From Chryseobacterium lacus (GTDB lineage: Bacteria > Bacteroidota > Bacteroidia > Flavobacteriales > Weeksellaceae), in the NCBI RefSeq assembly GCF_003336205.1, contig NZ_QPIE01000007.1, positions 62,001 to 126,000 of the forward strand: DNA of 64,000 bases. Direction: 5' to 3'. A program made the position numbers and the translations under genes. Position 1 is the first letter of the stretch; each line of letters begins with the position of its first letter. The notes under the pieces are model-generated. The model searched no databases and was not told the origin of the DNA. It saw only the letters and a list, made by a program, of their open reading frames with translations. This document shows, piece by piece, positions 1 through 8,596 of this stretch.

Positions 1-590
1 GGTATGATAAAAACGGCGAACAGCATTATGACATTATTTCTGCTTTCATCAAATCGATGCGCGGTTCAGATCCCAATGCTGCAGTGTATTGGTTGGCCAG
101 AATGCTGCAAGGTGGCGAAGATATCAAGTTTATTGCCAGAAGAATGTTGATTCTGGCATCTGAAGATATTGGATTAGCCAATCCTAATGCGCTGGTAATG
201 GCCAATTCATGCTTTCAGGCAGTACAAATTATCGGAAATCCGGAAGCAAGAATTATTCTGAGCGAAACTGCCGTTTATCTGGCCGTATCCCCGAAATCCA
301 ATACCACGTATTCTGCTATTAACGAAGCGATGGCTTTGGTGAGAAAGACAGGCAACCTTCCTGTTCCTCTGCATTTGCGGAATGCACCTACAAAATTAAT
401 GAAAGATCTGGATTACGGAAAAGATTATCAGTATGCACATGCTTACGAACGTCATTTTGTCGACTCTGAATTTATGCCTGAAGAGCTTTCAGGAACCGTA
501 TTATATGATCCGGGAAATAACGCAACGGAACGGAAAATACGTGAAGAACAGCAAAAAAAATGGAACAATAAATATCAGAAAAGGAAATAA
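1..590 (+). CDS. rarA: RarA (MgsA) AAA+ recombination factor, C-terminal part
   Basis: The window opens inside this gene; the frame is open from base 3 and about 195 residues are visible. Replication-associated recombination protein A is a clamp-loader-like AAA+ ATPase that acts at stalled forks. The ATPase core lies outside the window. What is seen is the C-terminal tetramerisation region: MRGSDPNAAVYWLARML, the segment ARRMLILASEDIGLANP, and the closing PLHLRNAPTKLMKDLDYG, all highly characteristic of this family. The end is complete, with a lysine-rich tail. A hairpin follows about 20 bases after the stop. No sign of disruption. Confidence 0.93.
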   Translation, partial: YDKNGEQHYDIISAFIKSMRGSDPNAAVYWLARMLQGGEDIKFIARRMLILASEDIGLANPNALVMANSCFQAVQIIGNPEARIILSETAVYLAVSPKSNTTYSAINEAMALVRKTGNLPVPLHLRNAPTKLMKDLDYGKDYQYAHAYERHFVDSEFMPEELSGTVLYDPGNNATERKIREEQQKKWNNKYQKRK

Positions 591-608
591 ACCGGTTCTG
601 TTGTATAT

Positions 609-636
609 AAAAAACCGCCTCAAATGAGACGGTTTC
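609..636. terminator. Bidirectional hairpin between convergent genes
   Basis: A stem of about ten pairs with one mismatch (AAACCGCCTC against GAGACGGTTT) and loop AAAT sits between rarA (+) and the secreted protein (-). The A-run on its left gives a U-tract for the minus-strand transcript; the right side is T-rich for the plus strand. Confidence 0.7.
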
Positions 637-658
637 AATTCTTTTCTTCGGGAATTAA

Positions 659-1111
659 TTATTTCAGTGCATTCTCAGAACTTACCTGAGGTGTAGTGAA
701 GATATAAAGGAATTTTTGACCGTCCTTCTCTCTCACTTCCATATGTTCCAATACGTTGCCAAGAACCTGAATTGTGGTATCCTTGATCGGCTGGCCGTCA
801 AAATATACCGTATTCTGAGCATTCAGTTTGAACTGTTGGTTCAGTCCTTCCAAAGAAATCCTGTCATAATAGTTTTCTTTTACGCTTGCGGAAATAATTC
901 CGTTAGAAGCTAACCCTTCGAAGCTTTTCAGGTTCTGGGGAAGGTTGGCAGCGGTTTTGAAAACTTTAGTAGATTGGACGTTCTTTTTGTCGCTGGCGAT
1001 CAGCGAATTGGAAGCTAACATTCCGTCAACCAGCACTACAGGCTGGTTCTTGCTTTGTGCATAGGTCATTGCAGATGCAACTAGTAAAAAAGTGTAAAGT
1101 ATTTTTCTCAT
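659..1111 (-). CDS. Secreted hypothetical protein
   Basis: A 150-residue protein. The start MRKILYTFL is preferred over an upstream ATG (1135) because it gives a clean signal peptide (MRKILYTFLLVASAMTYAQ), and a TATATTTG -7 element at 1133-1140 lies just upstream of it. The mature part, about 130 residues, has segments such as VVLVDGMLASNSL and NTVYFDGQPIKD. These resemble short periplasmic proteins of flavobacteria that repeat a plug-like motif, but I do not recognise a named family. It is probably exported to the periplasm. It is monocistronic, with the shared hairpin at 609-636 as terminator. Confidence 0.72.
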   Translation of the reverse strand: MRKILYTFLLVASAMTYAQSKNQPVVLVDGMLASNSLIASDKKNVQSTKVFKTAANLPQNLKSFEGLASNGIISASVKENYYDRISLEGLNQQFKLNAQNTVYFDGQPIKDTTIQVLGNVLEHMEVREKDGQKFLYIFTTPQVSSENALK

Positions 1112-1257
1112 TATTAAAAAATTATGATTACACAAATATATAAAAAAACTATATTGAATGATGATATTCGGACTTATTTTTTTGATTTTGTAATTAAAAT
1201 GATGAAAAAATCAACTTTCATGTAATTATCAAATCCTTTATACGCCCTCTTTCTCAG

Positions 1258-2274
1258 TTAGTCCTGTTTTTTTAAAAATTTTAAAAGTGGTTGAATAAAA
1301 CGATCAAAGGATTCAATATGAGGTGAATGCCCAATGTTTTCCAATTCTACCAATTCGGAACCCGGAATTCGTTTCTGAGTTTCTTTTCCCAGATGTTGAT
1401 ACTGTCCCATCAAAGGCTGCAAATCTTTTGGAGCAGCGGCTTTCCCAATCGCCGTTCTGTCTCTGGTTCCAATAATAAGAAGTGTTGGAGATTTAATTTT
1501 ATCAAAATCATCCACGACGGGTTGGGTGTAAATCATATCGGTAGTCAATGCTGCATTCCAAGCGATGATTGGATAATCCTTATGTATTGTCCAGCCTGCC
1601 AAAAGATTCAACCAGAGATCGTATTCGGGTTTCCATTTGCCATCATAATAATATTGCAGTTGATATGATTTGTAACTCTCATAATTGTTTTTAAGTTCAC
1701 TGGAATATAATTGATCAATGCTTTGGTAAGGCGAGAATTTTTGGTAATTTTCCAAGCCGATGGGATTCACCAGAACGAGGTGGTTAACATTTTTCGGATA
1801 CATCACCGCCATCCTTGAAGCCAGCATTCCGCCCATCGAATGTCCTAAAACTGTGAATTTATGAATCCCTAATCCTTCTACCAAGGACATTGTATTAGCA
1901 GCGAGTTGATGAAAGCTGAACTGATAATGTTTCGGTTTTGAAGATTTTCCGAAACCGATCTGATCTGGAATCACCACCCGAAAACCTTCCTGAACGAGTG
2001 CGCGGGCGGTTTCCTCAAAATAATAACCGTTAAAATTTTTTCCGTGAAGCAACACAATAGTTTGGCCATTCTCTTTTCCATTCTCTGGAGATATGTCCAT
2101 GTACGCCATTTTCAGTTGCTGCTCCTGATTCTGAACAGTTTTGTAGGAAACAGGAAAGGGATACGTAACAGTAGTAAGTTCAGCATCCAAAGGTTTTAAT
2201 GAATTGATATTTTGGGAGTTGCAAGCAGTAAACAAAACAATAGTCAGGAATAAAAAAGAGAAGTTCTTCAGCAT
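1258..2274 (-). CDS. Alpha/beta hydrolase lipoprotein
   Basis: The product is 338 residues from the start MLKNFSFLF. The longer frame would begin at 2307, but this ATG puts a lipoprotein signal (LFLTIVLFTAC) at the N-terminus with the lipidated cysteine near residue 18. The alpha/beta hydrolase fold is clear: oxyanion-loop LLHGKNFNGYYF, nucleophile elbow GHSMGG around residue 144, a candidate acid in IIGTRDRTA and the catalytic histidine in NIGHSPHIE. It is likely a cell-envelope esterase or proline-iminopeptidase-like hydrolase; the substrate cannot be deduced. The DUF4256 gene ends 33 bases upstream on the same strand, so co-transcription is possible. Confidence 0.85.
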   Translation of the reverse strand: MLKNFSFLFLTIVLFTACNSQNINSLKPLDAELTTVTYPFPVSYKTVQNQEQQLKMAYMDISPENGKENGQTIVLLHGKNFNGYYFEETARALVQEGFRVVIPDQIGFGKSSKPKHYQFSFHQLAANTMSLVEGLGIHKFTVLGHSMGGMLASRMAVMYPKNVNHLVLVNPIGLENYQKFSPYQSIDQLYSSELKNNYESYKSYQLQYYYDGKWKPEYDLWLNLLAGWTIHKDYPIIAWNAALTTDMIYTQPVVDDFDKIKSPTLLIIGTRDRTAIGKAAAPKDLQPLMGQYQHLGKETQKRIPGSELVELENIGHSPHIESFDRFIQPLLKFLKKQD

Positions 2275-2307
2275 TATTATAAGTTTTAAGTGGAAAATAT
2301 GATTCAA

Positions 2308-2859
2308 TCAAATTTCAATACAACCTCGAAAACCTCTCGCAGCATAATAGGAAGATGCACCGTTGTGATAGGTAAACACAGTATTATACCTGCGGTCACA
2401 AAAAAGGGCTCCGCCAAGTTTCCTGATTTCTGCGGGAGTTTTAATCCAGCTGGAGGTTTTTACATCGAAGATATCAAGAGACTGTAATTCTCTGTATTGC
2501 GTTTCATTGAGCAGTTTAACTCCCATATTTTCTGCCATTTCTACAGCACTGTTGAGTGGTTGATGCGCTTTTCGGGATATTCGTGCTTCTTGATCGTAAC
2601 AGGTACTTCGTCTGCCTTTTGGGCTTTCTGTTGAGCAGTCGCAGAAAATAATTTGTTTCTGATTATTATTAAAAACAACAACATCGGGTTCCCCTCCCGT
2701 TTTCTCCATTTCAAAAACTGCTTTTAGTTTTGTGGGTTGTGCTAATAGTTGCTCTTCGATGGTGGCCCATTGCAACTCTGCATGTCGATGATTGTTTTCG
2801 TTAAATCTTTTTTGAAGAACGCTGAGTAGTTCCTCTTTTTCTTTGGCTGTTACATTCAT
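2308..2859 (-). CDS. DUF4256 family protein
   Basis: A 183-residue cytoplasmic protein covering the whole length of the DUF4256 family. Hallmarks are the N-terminal LQWATIEEQLLAQPTKL, the central IFCDCSTESPKGRRSTCYD and the C-terminal GGALFCDRRYNTVFTYHNGA. The family has no established function to my knowledge. The conserved Cys-rich FCDCS segment and the DR-Y-TVF-YHNGA end could form an active or metal-binding site, but this is speculation. It is followed 33 bases later by the lipoprotein hydrolase. Confidence 0.85.
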   Translation of the reverse strand: MNVTAKEKEELLSVLQKRFNENNHRHAELQWATIEEQLLAQPTKLKAVFEMEKTGGEPDVVVFNNNQKQIIFCDCSTESPKGRRSTCYDQEARISRKAHQPLNSAVEMAENMGVKLLNETQYRELQSLDIFDVKTSSWIKTPAEIRKLGGALFCDRRYNTVFTYHNGASSYYAARGFRGCIEI

Positions 2860-2907
2860 AGCGGAGATTTTACAGCAAATTTAATAAAACAGGATGATAG
2901 TGTTAAT

Positions 2908-3765
2908 CTAACCATTAATGATTTCGCCACCGTTCGGATGCAACACCTGGCCTGTAATATAAGACGCGTCTTCGGAAGCCAGAAAAAGATAGCATGGTGC
3001 TACTTCGTTGGGTTGTCCGGCTCGTTTCATGGGAGTATCACTGCCAAATTCAGCTACTTTTTTCTTGGAAAACGTAGAAGCTATCAAAGGTGTCCATATA
3101 GGTCCCGGTGCTACCGCATTTACCCGAATTCCTTTTTCCGCTAAATTTGCAGCCAGGCTTCGAGTAAAAGAAAGTACTGCGCCTTTGGTAGCGGCATAAT
3201 CCATGAGATGATCACTGCCCCGGTAAGCAGTTACGGAAATGGTGTTAATAATACTGCTGTTTTTTTTCAGATGGGGAAGTGCGTATTTTGTAAGCCAGAA
3301 AACAGAAAATACATTGGTTTCAAAAGTCTTGGTGAGTTGCTTTGTAGTAATGTTTTCCAAACGCTCAGATTCCCAGTGTGTAGCAGCATTGTTGATCAGA
3401 ATATCCAACTTTCCGAAAGTGGAAATGGTGGTTTCAATGACCTTTTCACAGTGGGATTCGTTACTTAAATCACCTTTTATCAGGATGCATTTTCTTCCTA
3501 ATTTTTCTACTTCTTTTTTAGTTTCCTTCGCATCATTTGTTTCACTGAGGTAAGGAATTACAAGATCTGCACCTTCCTGTGCAAATAATAATGCCGTTGC
3601 TTTGCCGATTCCGCTGTCTCCACCGGTAATAATGGCGACCTTACTGTCGAGTTTCTGTACTTGTGGTTTGGGACTGCGTTTCGGAGTCGGTCTCAGTTGG
3701 CTCTCGGTTCCGGGTTTATTTTGCTCCTGAGGTGGTCGTACTTTTTTAGATTCTTTCTTCTGCAT
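2908..3765 (-). CDS. SDR family oxidoreductase (stress-protein-39-like)
   Basis: A 285-residue short-chain dehydrogenase. An unstructured basic, proline-rich N-terminal tail (about 40 residues) precedes the Rossmann core, as in the GSP39/YhdF/YghA subgroup. The cofactor motif is TGGDSGIGKAT, the NNAA motif follows (ILINNAATHWE), and the catalytic Tyr-x3-Lys is in YAATKGAVLSFTRSL. The family carries out NAD(P)-dependent alcohol/aldehyde redox chemistry; the natural substrate is usually unknown, and members are often induced by general stress. A tiny lipoprotein gene ends 12 bases upstream, so the two may share a transcript. Confidence 0.9.
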   Translation of the reverse strand: MQKKESKKVRPPQEQNKPGTESQLRPTPKRSPKPQVQKLDSKVAIITGGDSGIGKATALLFAQEGADLVIPYLSETNDAKETKKEVEKLGRKCILIKGDLSNESHCEKVIETTISTFGKLDILINNAATHWESERLENITTKQLTKTFETNVFSVFWLTKYALPHLKKNSSIINTISVTAYRGSDHLMDYAATKGAVLSFTRSLAANLAEKGIRVNAVAPGPIWTPLIASTFSKKKVAEFGSDTPMKRAGQPNEVAPCYLFLASEDASYITGQVLHPNGGEIING

Positions 3766-3777
3766 ATCGTTCTAACT

Positions 3778-3945
3778 TTAACCTTTTCGTCCGCGGGTAA
3801 GCAACCAAAGAATAAGTCCTATTACGGCAACAACCAAAATAATTCCCCACCACATTCCTGCTTCAAAAATGGTAGCGATAGCATCACAGCTGGTTAGCAG
3901 CATTGCTGATAAAATCAAGAGGCTGAATAATGAAATCTTTCTCAT
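3778..3945 (-). CDS. Tiny lipoprotein with one membrane helix
   Basis: A 55-residue product from the start MRKISLFSLLIL; this ATG is chosen over a far upstream one (4014) because it creates a lipoprotein signal ending LLTSC. After the lipidated Cys comes a short segment (DAIATIFEAGMWWG), a strong hydrophobic helix (IILVVAVIGLILWLL) and a basic end (TRGRKG). Similar tiny proteins are common in flavobacteria and have no established function; some databases misname them phosphatidate cytidylyltransferase. It sits 12 bases upstream of the stress-type SDR gene, suggesting a joint envelope-stress role (inference). Confidence 0.7.
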   Translation of the reverse strand: MRKISLFSLLILSAMLLTSCDAIATIFEAGMWWGIILVVAVIGLILWLLTRGRKG

Positions 3946-4165
3946 AATGTTAATTTTTTTATTTGATAACAAAACTTTCACCAGTTCCCCATTTCTGTGG
4001 TAATCTTGCAACAAGACAAATTAAATTTATAATGAAAATAACCTTTTAAGTAAATGAAAGGGAAACGAATTCAAGCTCACTACACTTAAATCCATATTAT
4101 CCAATATTGACAATTATTATCGTGAGATAAAGTTCAATTAATTCAAAATTTGCAAACTTTTCAAT

Positions 4166-4174
4166 TGTGGATAA
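4166..4174 (-). promoter_or_regulatory. DnaA-box 9-mer upstream of ribonucleotide reductase
   Basis: TGTGGATAA is a perfect inverted copy of the DnaA box TTATCCACA. It lies about 36 bases upstream of the -7 element and 100 bases upstream of the reductase start, in an AT-rich 330-base intergenic region. DnaA control of ribonucleotide reductase is known in other bacteria; its operation here is inference. Confidence 0.4.
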
Positions 4175-4185
4175 GTTTTATTATA

Positions 4186-4217
4186 CTGATTATCAATTAA
4201 GTATTGATTTATATTTG
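4186..4217 (+). promoter_or_regulatory. Putative promoter of class II ribonucleotide reductase
   Basis: TATATTTG (4210-4217) is a perfect flavobacterial -7 element. A weak -33 CTG (consensus TTG) is at 4186-4188 with a 21-base spacer. Transcription would start about 50 bases upstream of the ATG at 4276. No cobalamin riboswitch-like structure is apparent between them. Confidence 0.5.
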
Positions 4218-4275
4218 TAAACTTTTTTGCTCGCACATTAAAATAGTGTATCTTTATTTTTCTAAAATATATACA

Positions 4276-6831
4276 ATGGAAAGCTCAGTGTTGACAAAAA
4301 AAAATGCTACTGTTTCAATGGAAACAGCAAACGCAGCAACTTTAAAATACTTTAATGGCGATGATCTCGCCACCCGGGTATGGGTAAATAAATATGCTCT
4401 TAAAGATTCGGACGGAAATCTGTATGAAGCTACTCCCGATGATATGCACTGGAGAATTGCCAACGAAATTGCGAGAATAGAAGCAAAGTATAAAAACCCG
4501 CTTTCAGCGCAGGAAATTTTTGACTTGATAAAAGATTTCAAATACATTATTCCGCAAGGAAGCCCGATGACGGGTATTGGAAATAATTTTCAGATTGCAT
4601 CACTGTCCAATTGTTTTGTTATTGGAAACGGCACTGACAGCGATTCTTACGGAAGCATTATGAAAGTAGATGAAGAGCAGGTTCAGCTGATGAAAAGACG
4701 TGGCGGTGTTGGCCATGATTTGTCACATATTCGTCCGAAGGGTTCCGCAGTCAAAAACTCCGCTCTCACTTCCACGGGTTTGGTTCCGTTTATGGAACGT
4801 TACTCCAATTCTACGCGCGAAGTTGCTCAGGACGGGCGACGCGGAGCACTGATGCTATCAGTTTCCATCAATCATCCCGATGCTGAGGATTTCATCAATG
4901 CCAAACTGGAGCAGGGAAAAATTACCGGAGCCAATATTTCAGTGAGGATCGACGATGAATTTATGAATGCGGTGAAAAACAATACCGAATACACTCAGAA
5001 ATATCCGATTCACAGCGAAACACCAAGGTTTTCAAAAACTGTTGAGGCCAAAAATATCTGGAATAAAATCGTTCATAACGCCTGGAAATCTGCAGAACCC
5101 GGAATTCTTTTCTGGGACACGATTATCAAGGAATCTGTTCCGGATTGCTATGCAGACCTGGGTTTTGAAACCGTTTCTACGAATCCGTGTGGTGAAATTC
5201 CACTTTGCCCTTACGATTCCTGTCGTTTGCTGGCGATAAATCTGTACTCGTATGTTGAAAATCCGTTTACGAAAAAAGCTAAATTCAATTTTGATCTTTT
5301 CAAACAACATGTGGCTTACGCACAGCGGATGATGGATGATATTATTGATTTAGAGGTGGAGAAAATTGATACTATTCTTCGCAAAATTGAATCCGACCCG
5401 GAGAGTGATGAAATAAAAGGAACTGAATATCATCTTTGGCTTAAAATCCGCAAAAAAACACTTCAGGGCAGAAGAACAGGAGTAGGCATCACGGCTGAAG
5501 GCGATATGTTGGCCGCACTCGGTTTAAGATACGGAAGCAAGGAAGCCGTTGATTTTTCCGTGGAAGTTCATAAAACTTTGGCTTTGGAAGCATACCGTTC
5601 CTCCGTGAAATTGGCGATGGAAAGAGGTGCTTTCGAAGTGTATGATAGTAAAAAAGAAGCAGAAAACCCGTTTATTCTCCGTTTGAAAAATGAAGATCCG
5701 GAACTGTATAAATTGATGCAACAACACGGCCGAAGAAATATAGCCTTGCTTACGATTGCTCCTACAGGAAGTACTTCGCTCATGTCACAAACGACCTCCG
5801 GAATTGAGCCGGTGTTTCTTCCGGTTTATAAAAGAAGAAGAAAAGTAAATCCGAATGACAAAGACGTACGGGTGGATTTCGTGGATGAAGTCGGCGATTC
5901 ATGGGAAGAATACATCGTTTTCCATCACCATTTTAAAACCTGGATGGCTGCTAATGGTTTTGATACAGATAAAAATTATTCTCAGGAAGAAATTAATGGA
6001 CTTATCGAGAAATCTCCTTACTACAAAGCAACTTCCAACGACGTAGACTGGCTGAGTAAAGTGGAAATGCAGGGTGCGATCCAGAAATGGGTGGATCATT
6101 CTATCTCTGTAACGATCAATATTCCCAATGATGCGACAGAAGAACTGGTCAACGAACTTTATTTAAAAGCCTGGGAAGTGGGGTGCAAAGGCGTTACCGT
6201 TTACCGTGATGGTTCGCGCTCCGGAGTTCTGGTGGCAAGTGAAGACAAGAAAGAAGATAAAGAAGGAGTGAAACTGCACAGCACATTCCCTACCAAAAGG
6301 CCGCATGTTCTGGAAGCCGAAGTCGTCAGATTTCAAAATAACAAAGAAAAATGGATTGCTTTTGTAGGTCTGATTGATGGACGTCCGTATGAAATTTTCA
6401 CTGGTTTGGCAGATGATGAGGAAGGGATTATGTTGCCAAGATGGGTGAACAACGGATTGATTATCAAAAACCGCGATGAAAAAGGCAATTCGCGTTATGA
6501 TTTCCAATTCAAGAATTTAAGAGGATATAAAACCACGATTGAAGGTCTGTCGCACAAATTCGATCCTGAATTCTGGAATTACGCAAAACTGATTTCCGGG
6601 ACTTTAAGACACGGAATGCCTTTGGAAAATGTAGTGGAGCTTGTGAATCGTATGGAATTGAATCTGGAATCCATCAACAACTGGAAAGCCGGAGTTGCTC
6701 GCGCTTTGAAACGCTATATTCCCGACGGTACCAATGCAGCAGGAAAATGCTCCAACTGTGGTTCAGAGCAAGTGATGTATCAGGAAGGTTGCCTGACCTG
6801 TAAAAGTTGTGGAAGCTCGAAGTGCGGCTAA
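4276..6831 (+). CDS. nrdJ: Adenosylcobalamin-dependent class II ribonucleotide reductase
   Basis: The product is 851 residues. The start MESSVLTKK is chosen because the -7 promoter element (4210-4217) lies downstream of the earlier ATG at 4204. The enzyme reduces ribonucleotides to deoxyribonucleotides using a B12-generated thiyl radical, without oxygen or an iron cofactor. Visible features are the substrate-reducing Cys in SLSNCFVIGNG (around residue 112), the radical-site motif NPCGEIPL (around 304), the phosphate-binding APTGSTSLMSQ, a region before the tail typical of long class II enzymes, and a C-terminal four-cysteine ribbon (CSNCG, CLTCKSCGSSKCG) that probably holds the redox-active pair. 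Its presence implies the cell takes up or makes B12. Monocistronic, with a strong terminator after it. Confidence 0.93.
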   Translation: MESSVLTKKNATVSMETANAATLKYFNGDDLATRVWVNKYALKDSDGNLYEATPDDMHWRIANEIARIEAKYKNPLSAQEIFDLIKDFKYIIPQGSPMTGIGNNFQIASLSNCFVIGNGTDSDSYGSIMKVDEEQVQLMKRRGGVGHDLSHIRPKGSAVKNSALTSTGLVPFMERYSNSTREVAQDGRRGALMLSVSINHPDAEDFINAKLEQGKITGANISVRIDDEFMNAVKNNTEYTQKYPIHSETPRFSKTVEAKNIWNKIVHNAWKSAEPGILFWDTIIKESVPDCYADLGFETVSTNPCGEIPLCPYDSCRLLAINLYSYVENPFTKKAKFNFDLFKQHVAYAQRMMDDIIDLEVEKIDTILRKIESDPESDEIKGTEYHLWLKIRKKTLQGRRTGVGITAEGDMLAALGLRYGSKEAVDFSVEVHKTLALEAYRSSVKLAMERGAFEVYDSKKEAENPFILRLKNEDPELYKLMQQHGRRNIALLTIAPTGSTSLMSQTTSGIEPVFLPVYKRRRKVNPNDKDVRVDFVDEVGDSWEEYIVFHHHFKTWMAANGFDTDKNYSQEEINGLIEKSPYYKATSNDVDWLSKVEMQGAIQKWVDHSISVTINIPNDATEELVNELYLKAWEVGCKGVTVYRDGSRSGVLVASEDKKEDKEGVKLHSTFPTKRPHVLEAEVVRFQNNKEKWIAFVGLIDGRPYEIFTGLADDEEGIMLPRWVNNGLIIKNRDEKGNSRYDFQFKNLRGYKTTIEGLSHKFDPEFWNYAKLISGTLRHGMPLENVVELVNRMELNLESINNWKAGVARALKRYIPDGTNAAGKCSNCGSEQVMYQEGCLTCKSCGSSKCG

Positions 6832-6857
6832 TTAATAAGCCAGATTCTTCATAAATC

Positions 6858-6891
6858 AAAATCCCGGATTTCAATTTCCGGGATTTTTTTT
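6858..6891 (+). terminator. Terminator after ribonucleotide reductase
   Basis: An 11-bp stem (AAATCCCGGA against TCCGGGATTT, 8-base loop) is followed by eight T residues on the plus strand. It lies 27 bases after the stop and may also serve the converging minus-strand gene weakly. Confidence 0.85.
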
Positions 6892-6894
6892 GAT

Positions 6895-7506
6895 TTATAA
6901 TTTTGATACATCGATCATTTTTGTATTGTCCTCAATAGTATAATCCAGTGCTTTGGCGAGTACAAATATGGTATTGAGGTTTTGCATCAGCTGTTCGCGG
7001 CCTTGCTGCTGAAGCTGCGCCCTGTTCACTCTTTTTTGTGCATCGGCTTTGGCAGAAGCGGTCACTTTTTTGATTTGATCTTCTTTAATTCTGTTCAAAA
7101 ATGAATCATCCATCGACTGTATTTCAACCGATGGCATTATCCGGATTTCCGGCGAAGGAAGTTCCTGAATAATAAGTTTCCGGTTGACAGAATCTACTTC
7201 CAGTACCATTTTATTGAGATCGTAGGTAACCTGAGCATTTGTTTGTGTTAAAGTAAGAATCTCATTTTCAGATACCTGTTTGCCGAAAATTTCATATGCA
7301 AGTTTGGTTTTCTGAAGCGTAGAAAAATCCTGTTCTACGACGACCATTTTATTCATCCTGGTAATCTGATTTTTCAGAATATAATAGTCATTTCTTACCG
7401 AAGGTTCATCAGGCGAACTGCATTTTTTAAAGGCCCAAAAAAGCAGCAACATCAGCACAATACCAATGATGAGGCCCGCTATCGTATTTCTGTTTTTCAA
7501 TATCAT
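6895..7506 (-). CDS. DUF4230 membrane-anchored protein
   Basis: A 203-residue protein with one N-terminal helix (AGLIIGIVLMLLLFWAF, residues about 11-27) followed directly by CSS, then a soluble domain. The soluble part reads KNQITRMNKMVVVEQDFSTLQ and has the alternating strands and charged C-terminal helix (KADAQKRVNRAQLQQQGREQ) typical of DUF4230. The family is widespread in Bacteroidota with no known function; its fold resembles SPFH/band-7-like modules only by impression. The domain probably faces the periplasm. It starts 6 bases after the thioredoxin-like gene and is part of the 8521-to-6895 operon. Confidence 0.85.
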   Translation of the reverse strand: MILKNRNTIAGLIIGIVLMLLLFWAFKKCSSPDEPSVRNDYYILKNQITRMNKMVVVEQDFSTLQKTKLAYEIFGKQVSENEILTLTQTNAQVTYDLNKMVLEVDSVNRKLIIQELPSPEIRIMPSVEIQSMDDSFLNRIKEDQIKKVTASAKADAQKRVNRAQLQQQGREQLMQNLNTIFVLAKALDYTIEDNTKMIDVSKL

Positions 7507-7512
7507 TTCAAA

Positions 7513-8040
7513 TTAAGGAGTGCGGTTCAGGATTTCCAAAAGATCTTTCTCCAGCCATCCGGATTGTGGGTATTCAATAATTCTGCCGGTCTCATTTCCG
7601 TCCTGATGAATGATAAAAGTAGGAACTCTCAGGATATTGAATTTCTTTTCATCACCATCCGGCGACTGTTTATTGCGGTCCAAAGCATAGATCGTGAGCT
7701 GATCTTCCGGAAAATCCAGAGCATGAAGTATTTTCATAAATCTGGGAAATTCGCGATGGCTGTCTCCGCACCAGGTTCCGAGAAAAACCGTCAGTCGGGA
7801 TTGGTTTAGTTGTGTTCCTTTCAGGGCTTCTATGGAAGCTTTATCCGGGGTGTATTCTGCATATTCCTTCTGATACCAGTCGCTGTAAGGCGCTTTTTCA
7901 AATTCGTCTGAAGTGTGAATTCCTATAAGCATATTGTTTTTTTGTTGAGTGGTTTCTTTATTGGGTGTTTCCTGTGCCAGAGCAGGTTGTATCGCAATTA
8001 CTCCCGCTACGATCACTATTTTTGTTAATTTATTCTTCAT
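7513..8040 (-). CDS. Exported thioredoxin-fold protein
   Basis: A 175-residue protein starting MKNKLTKIVIVAGVIAIQP, which makes a signal peptide ending near ALAQ. The thioredoxin-like core has the active-site region FLGTWCGDSHREFPRF. This gives a single cysteine followed by GDSH rather than CxxC, so it is unlikely to be a standard disulfide oxidoreductase; a cis-proline-like VPTFIIHQDG follows. Relatives are annotated thioredoxin family in flavobacteria. Its start overlaps the upstream MazG-like gene by 11 bases, implying translational coupling, and DUF4230 follows 6 bases later. Confidence 0.82.
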   Translation of the reverse strand: MKNKLTKIVIVAGVIAIQPALAQETPNKETTQQKNNMLIGIHTSDEFEKAPYSDWYQKEYAEYTPDKASIEALKGTQLNQSRLTVFLGTWCGDSHREFPRFMKILHALDFPEDQLTIYALDRNKQSPDGDEKKFNILRVPTFIIHQDGNETGRIIEYPQSGWLEKDLLEILNRTP

Positions 8041-8521
8041 CTTTTTGTTCGATAATCGTTTGTAAATCTGCCGGTGAATAATATTTATTTTTTAGTACTT
8101 TATCATCTGCAACACGATATACATGATACTGAGTTCCTGATTTTTTATAAAAACAGTCTTCACCTTTTATTTTATAAAATTCAGCGGTTTCCTGAGCTTG
8201 TTTCTCGTCTGTACATGCTTTCGACATATTGGAACGCTGAATTTCATCAAAGAGTGTAGCAAATTTTTTGCCTAAACCGAATTCCAGAACGGCACCGCTC
8301 AGCACATACTGTAAATCACAGAGAGCATCGGCTGCCGCAGTGAGGTCGTTATCTTCAATCGCCTGTTTCAGTTCGTTCAGTTCCTCCTGAAGAAGCGAAA
8401 CTCGAAGTTCGCAGCGCTTTTTTGAAGGAATCTGCGGCGTTTCTAAAATGGGAACATTAAAATTTTGATGAAATAAAGCGACCTGATTCAGGCTGTCGGG
8501 TGTTCTCATATATCGGATCAA
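8030..8521 (-). CDS. MazG-like nucleotide pyrophosphohydrolase
   Basis: A 163-residue all-alpha NTP pyrophosphohydrolase of the PRA-PH/MazG type. The metal-binding helices are visible as LLQEELNELKQAIEDND (E-x-x-E) and AAADALCDLQYVLSG (D-x-x-D). Such enzymes hydrolyse nucleoside triphosphates or phosphoribosyl-ATP to the monophosphate and pyrophosphate; here a house-cleaning role is likely, because no histidine genes are near. The C-terminal third carries an extra strand region (GTQYHVYRVADDKVLKNKYY). First gene of a three-gene operon with the thioredoxin-like and DUF4230 genes. Confidence 0.8.
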   Translation of the reverse strand: MIRYMRTPDSLNQVALFHQNFNVPILETPQIPSKKRCELRVSLLQEELNELKQAIEDNDLTAAADALCDLQYVLSGAVLEFGLGKKFATLFDEIQRSNMSKACTDEKQAQETAEFYKIKGEDCFYKKSGTQYHVYRVADDKVLKNKYYSPADLQTIIEQKDEE

Positions 8522-8558
8522 ATATTTACAAATATAGGAAAACTGTATTGCTTTGATA

Positions 8559-8587
8559 AAAAAAGACAGCCTTTTTTGGGGCTGCCT
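8559..8587 (-). terminator. Terminator of the GreA-like gene
   Basis: Read on the minus strand, GGCAGCC and GGCTGTC form a seven-position stem with one mismatch around an 8-base loop, followed by seven T residues. It lies just after the stop codon at 8597. Confidence 0.8.
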
Positions 8588-8596
8588 CAGTTTGGA

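Noticed and set aside
4015-4275. Possible cobalamin riboswitch before the B12-dependent reductase
   Set aside because: No B12-box-like or pseudoknot-forming leader; the mapped promoter leaves only about 50 bases of leader.
4204-4275. Upstream ATG extensions, for example the reductase at 4204, endonuclease at 14282, MATE at 19182 and ParE at 61407
   Set aside because: In each case the extra codons lie upstream of a promoter element or within a neighbouring terminator and lack family similarity; downstream starts are used.
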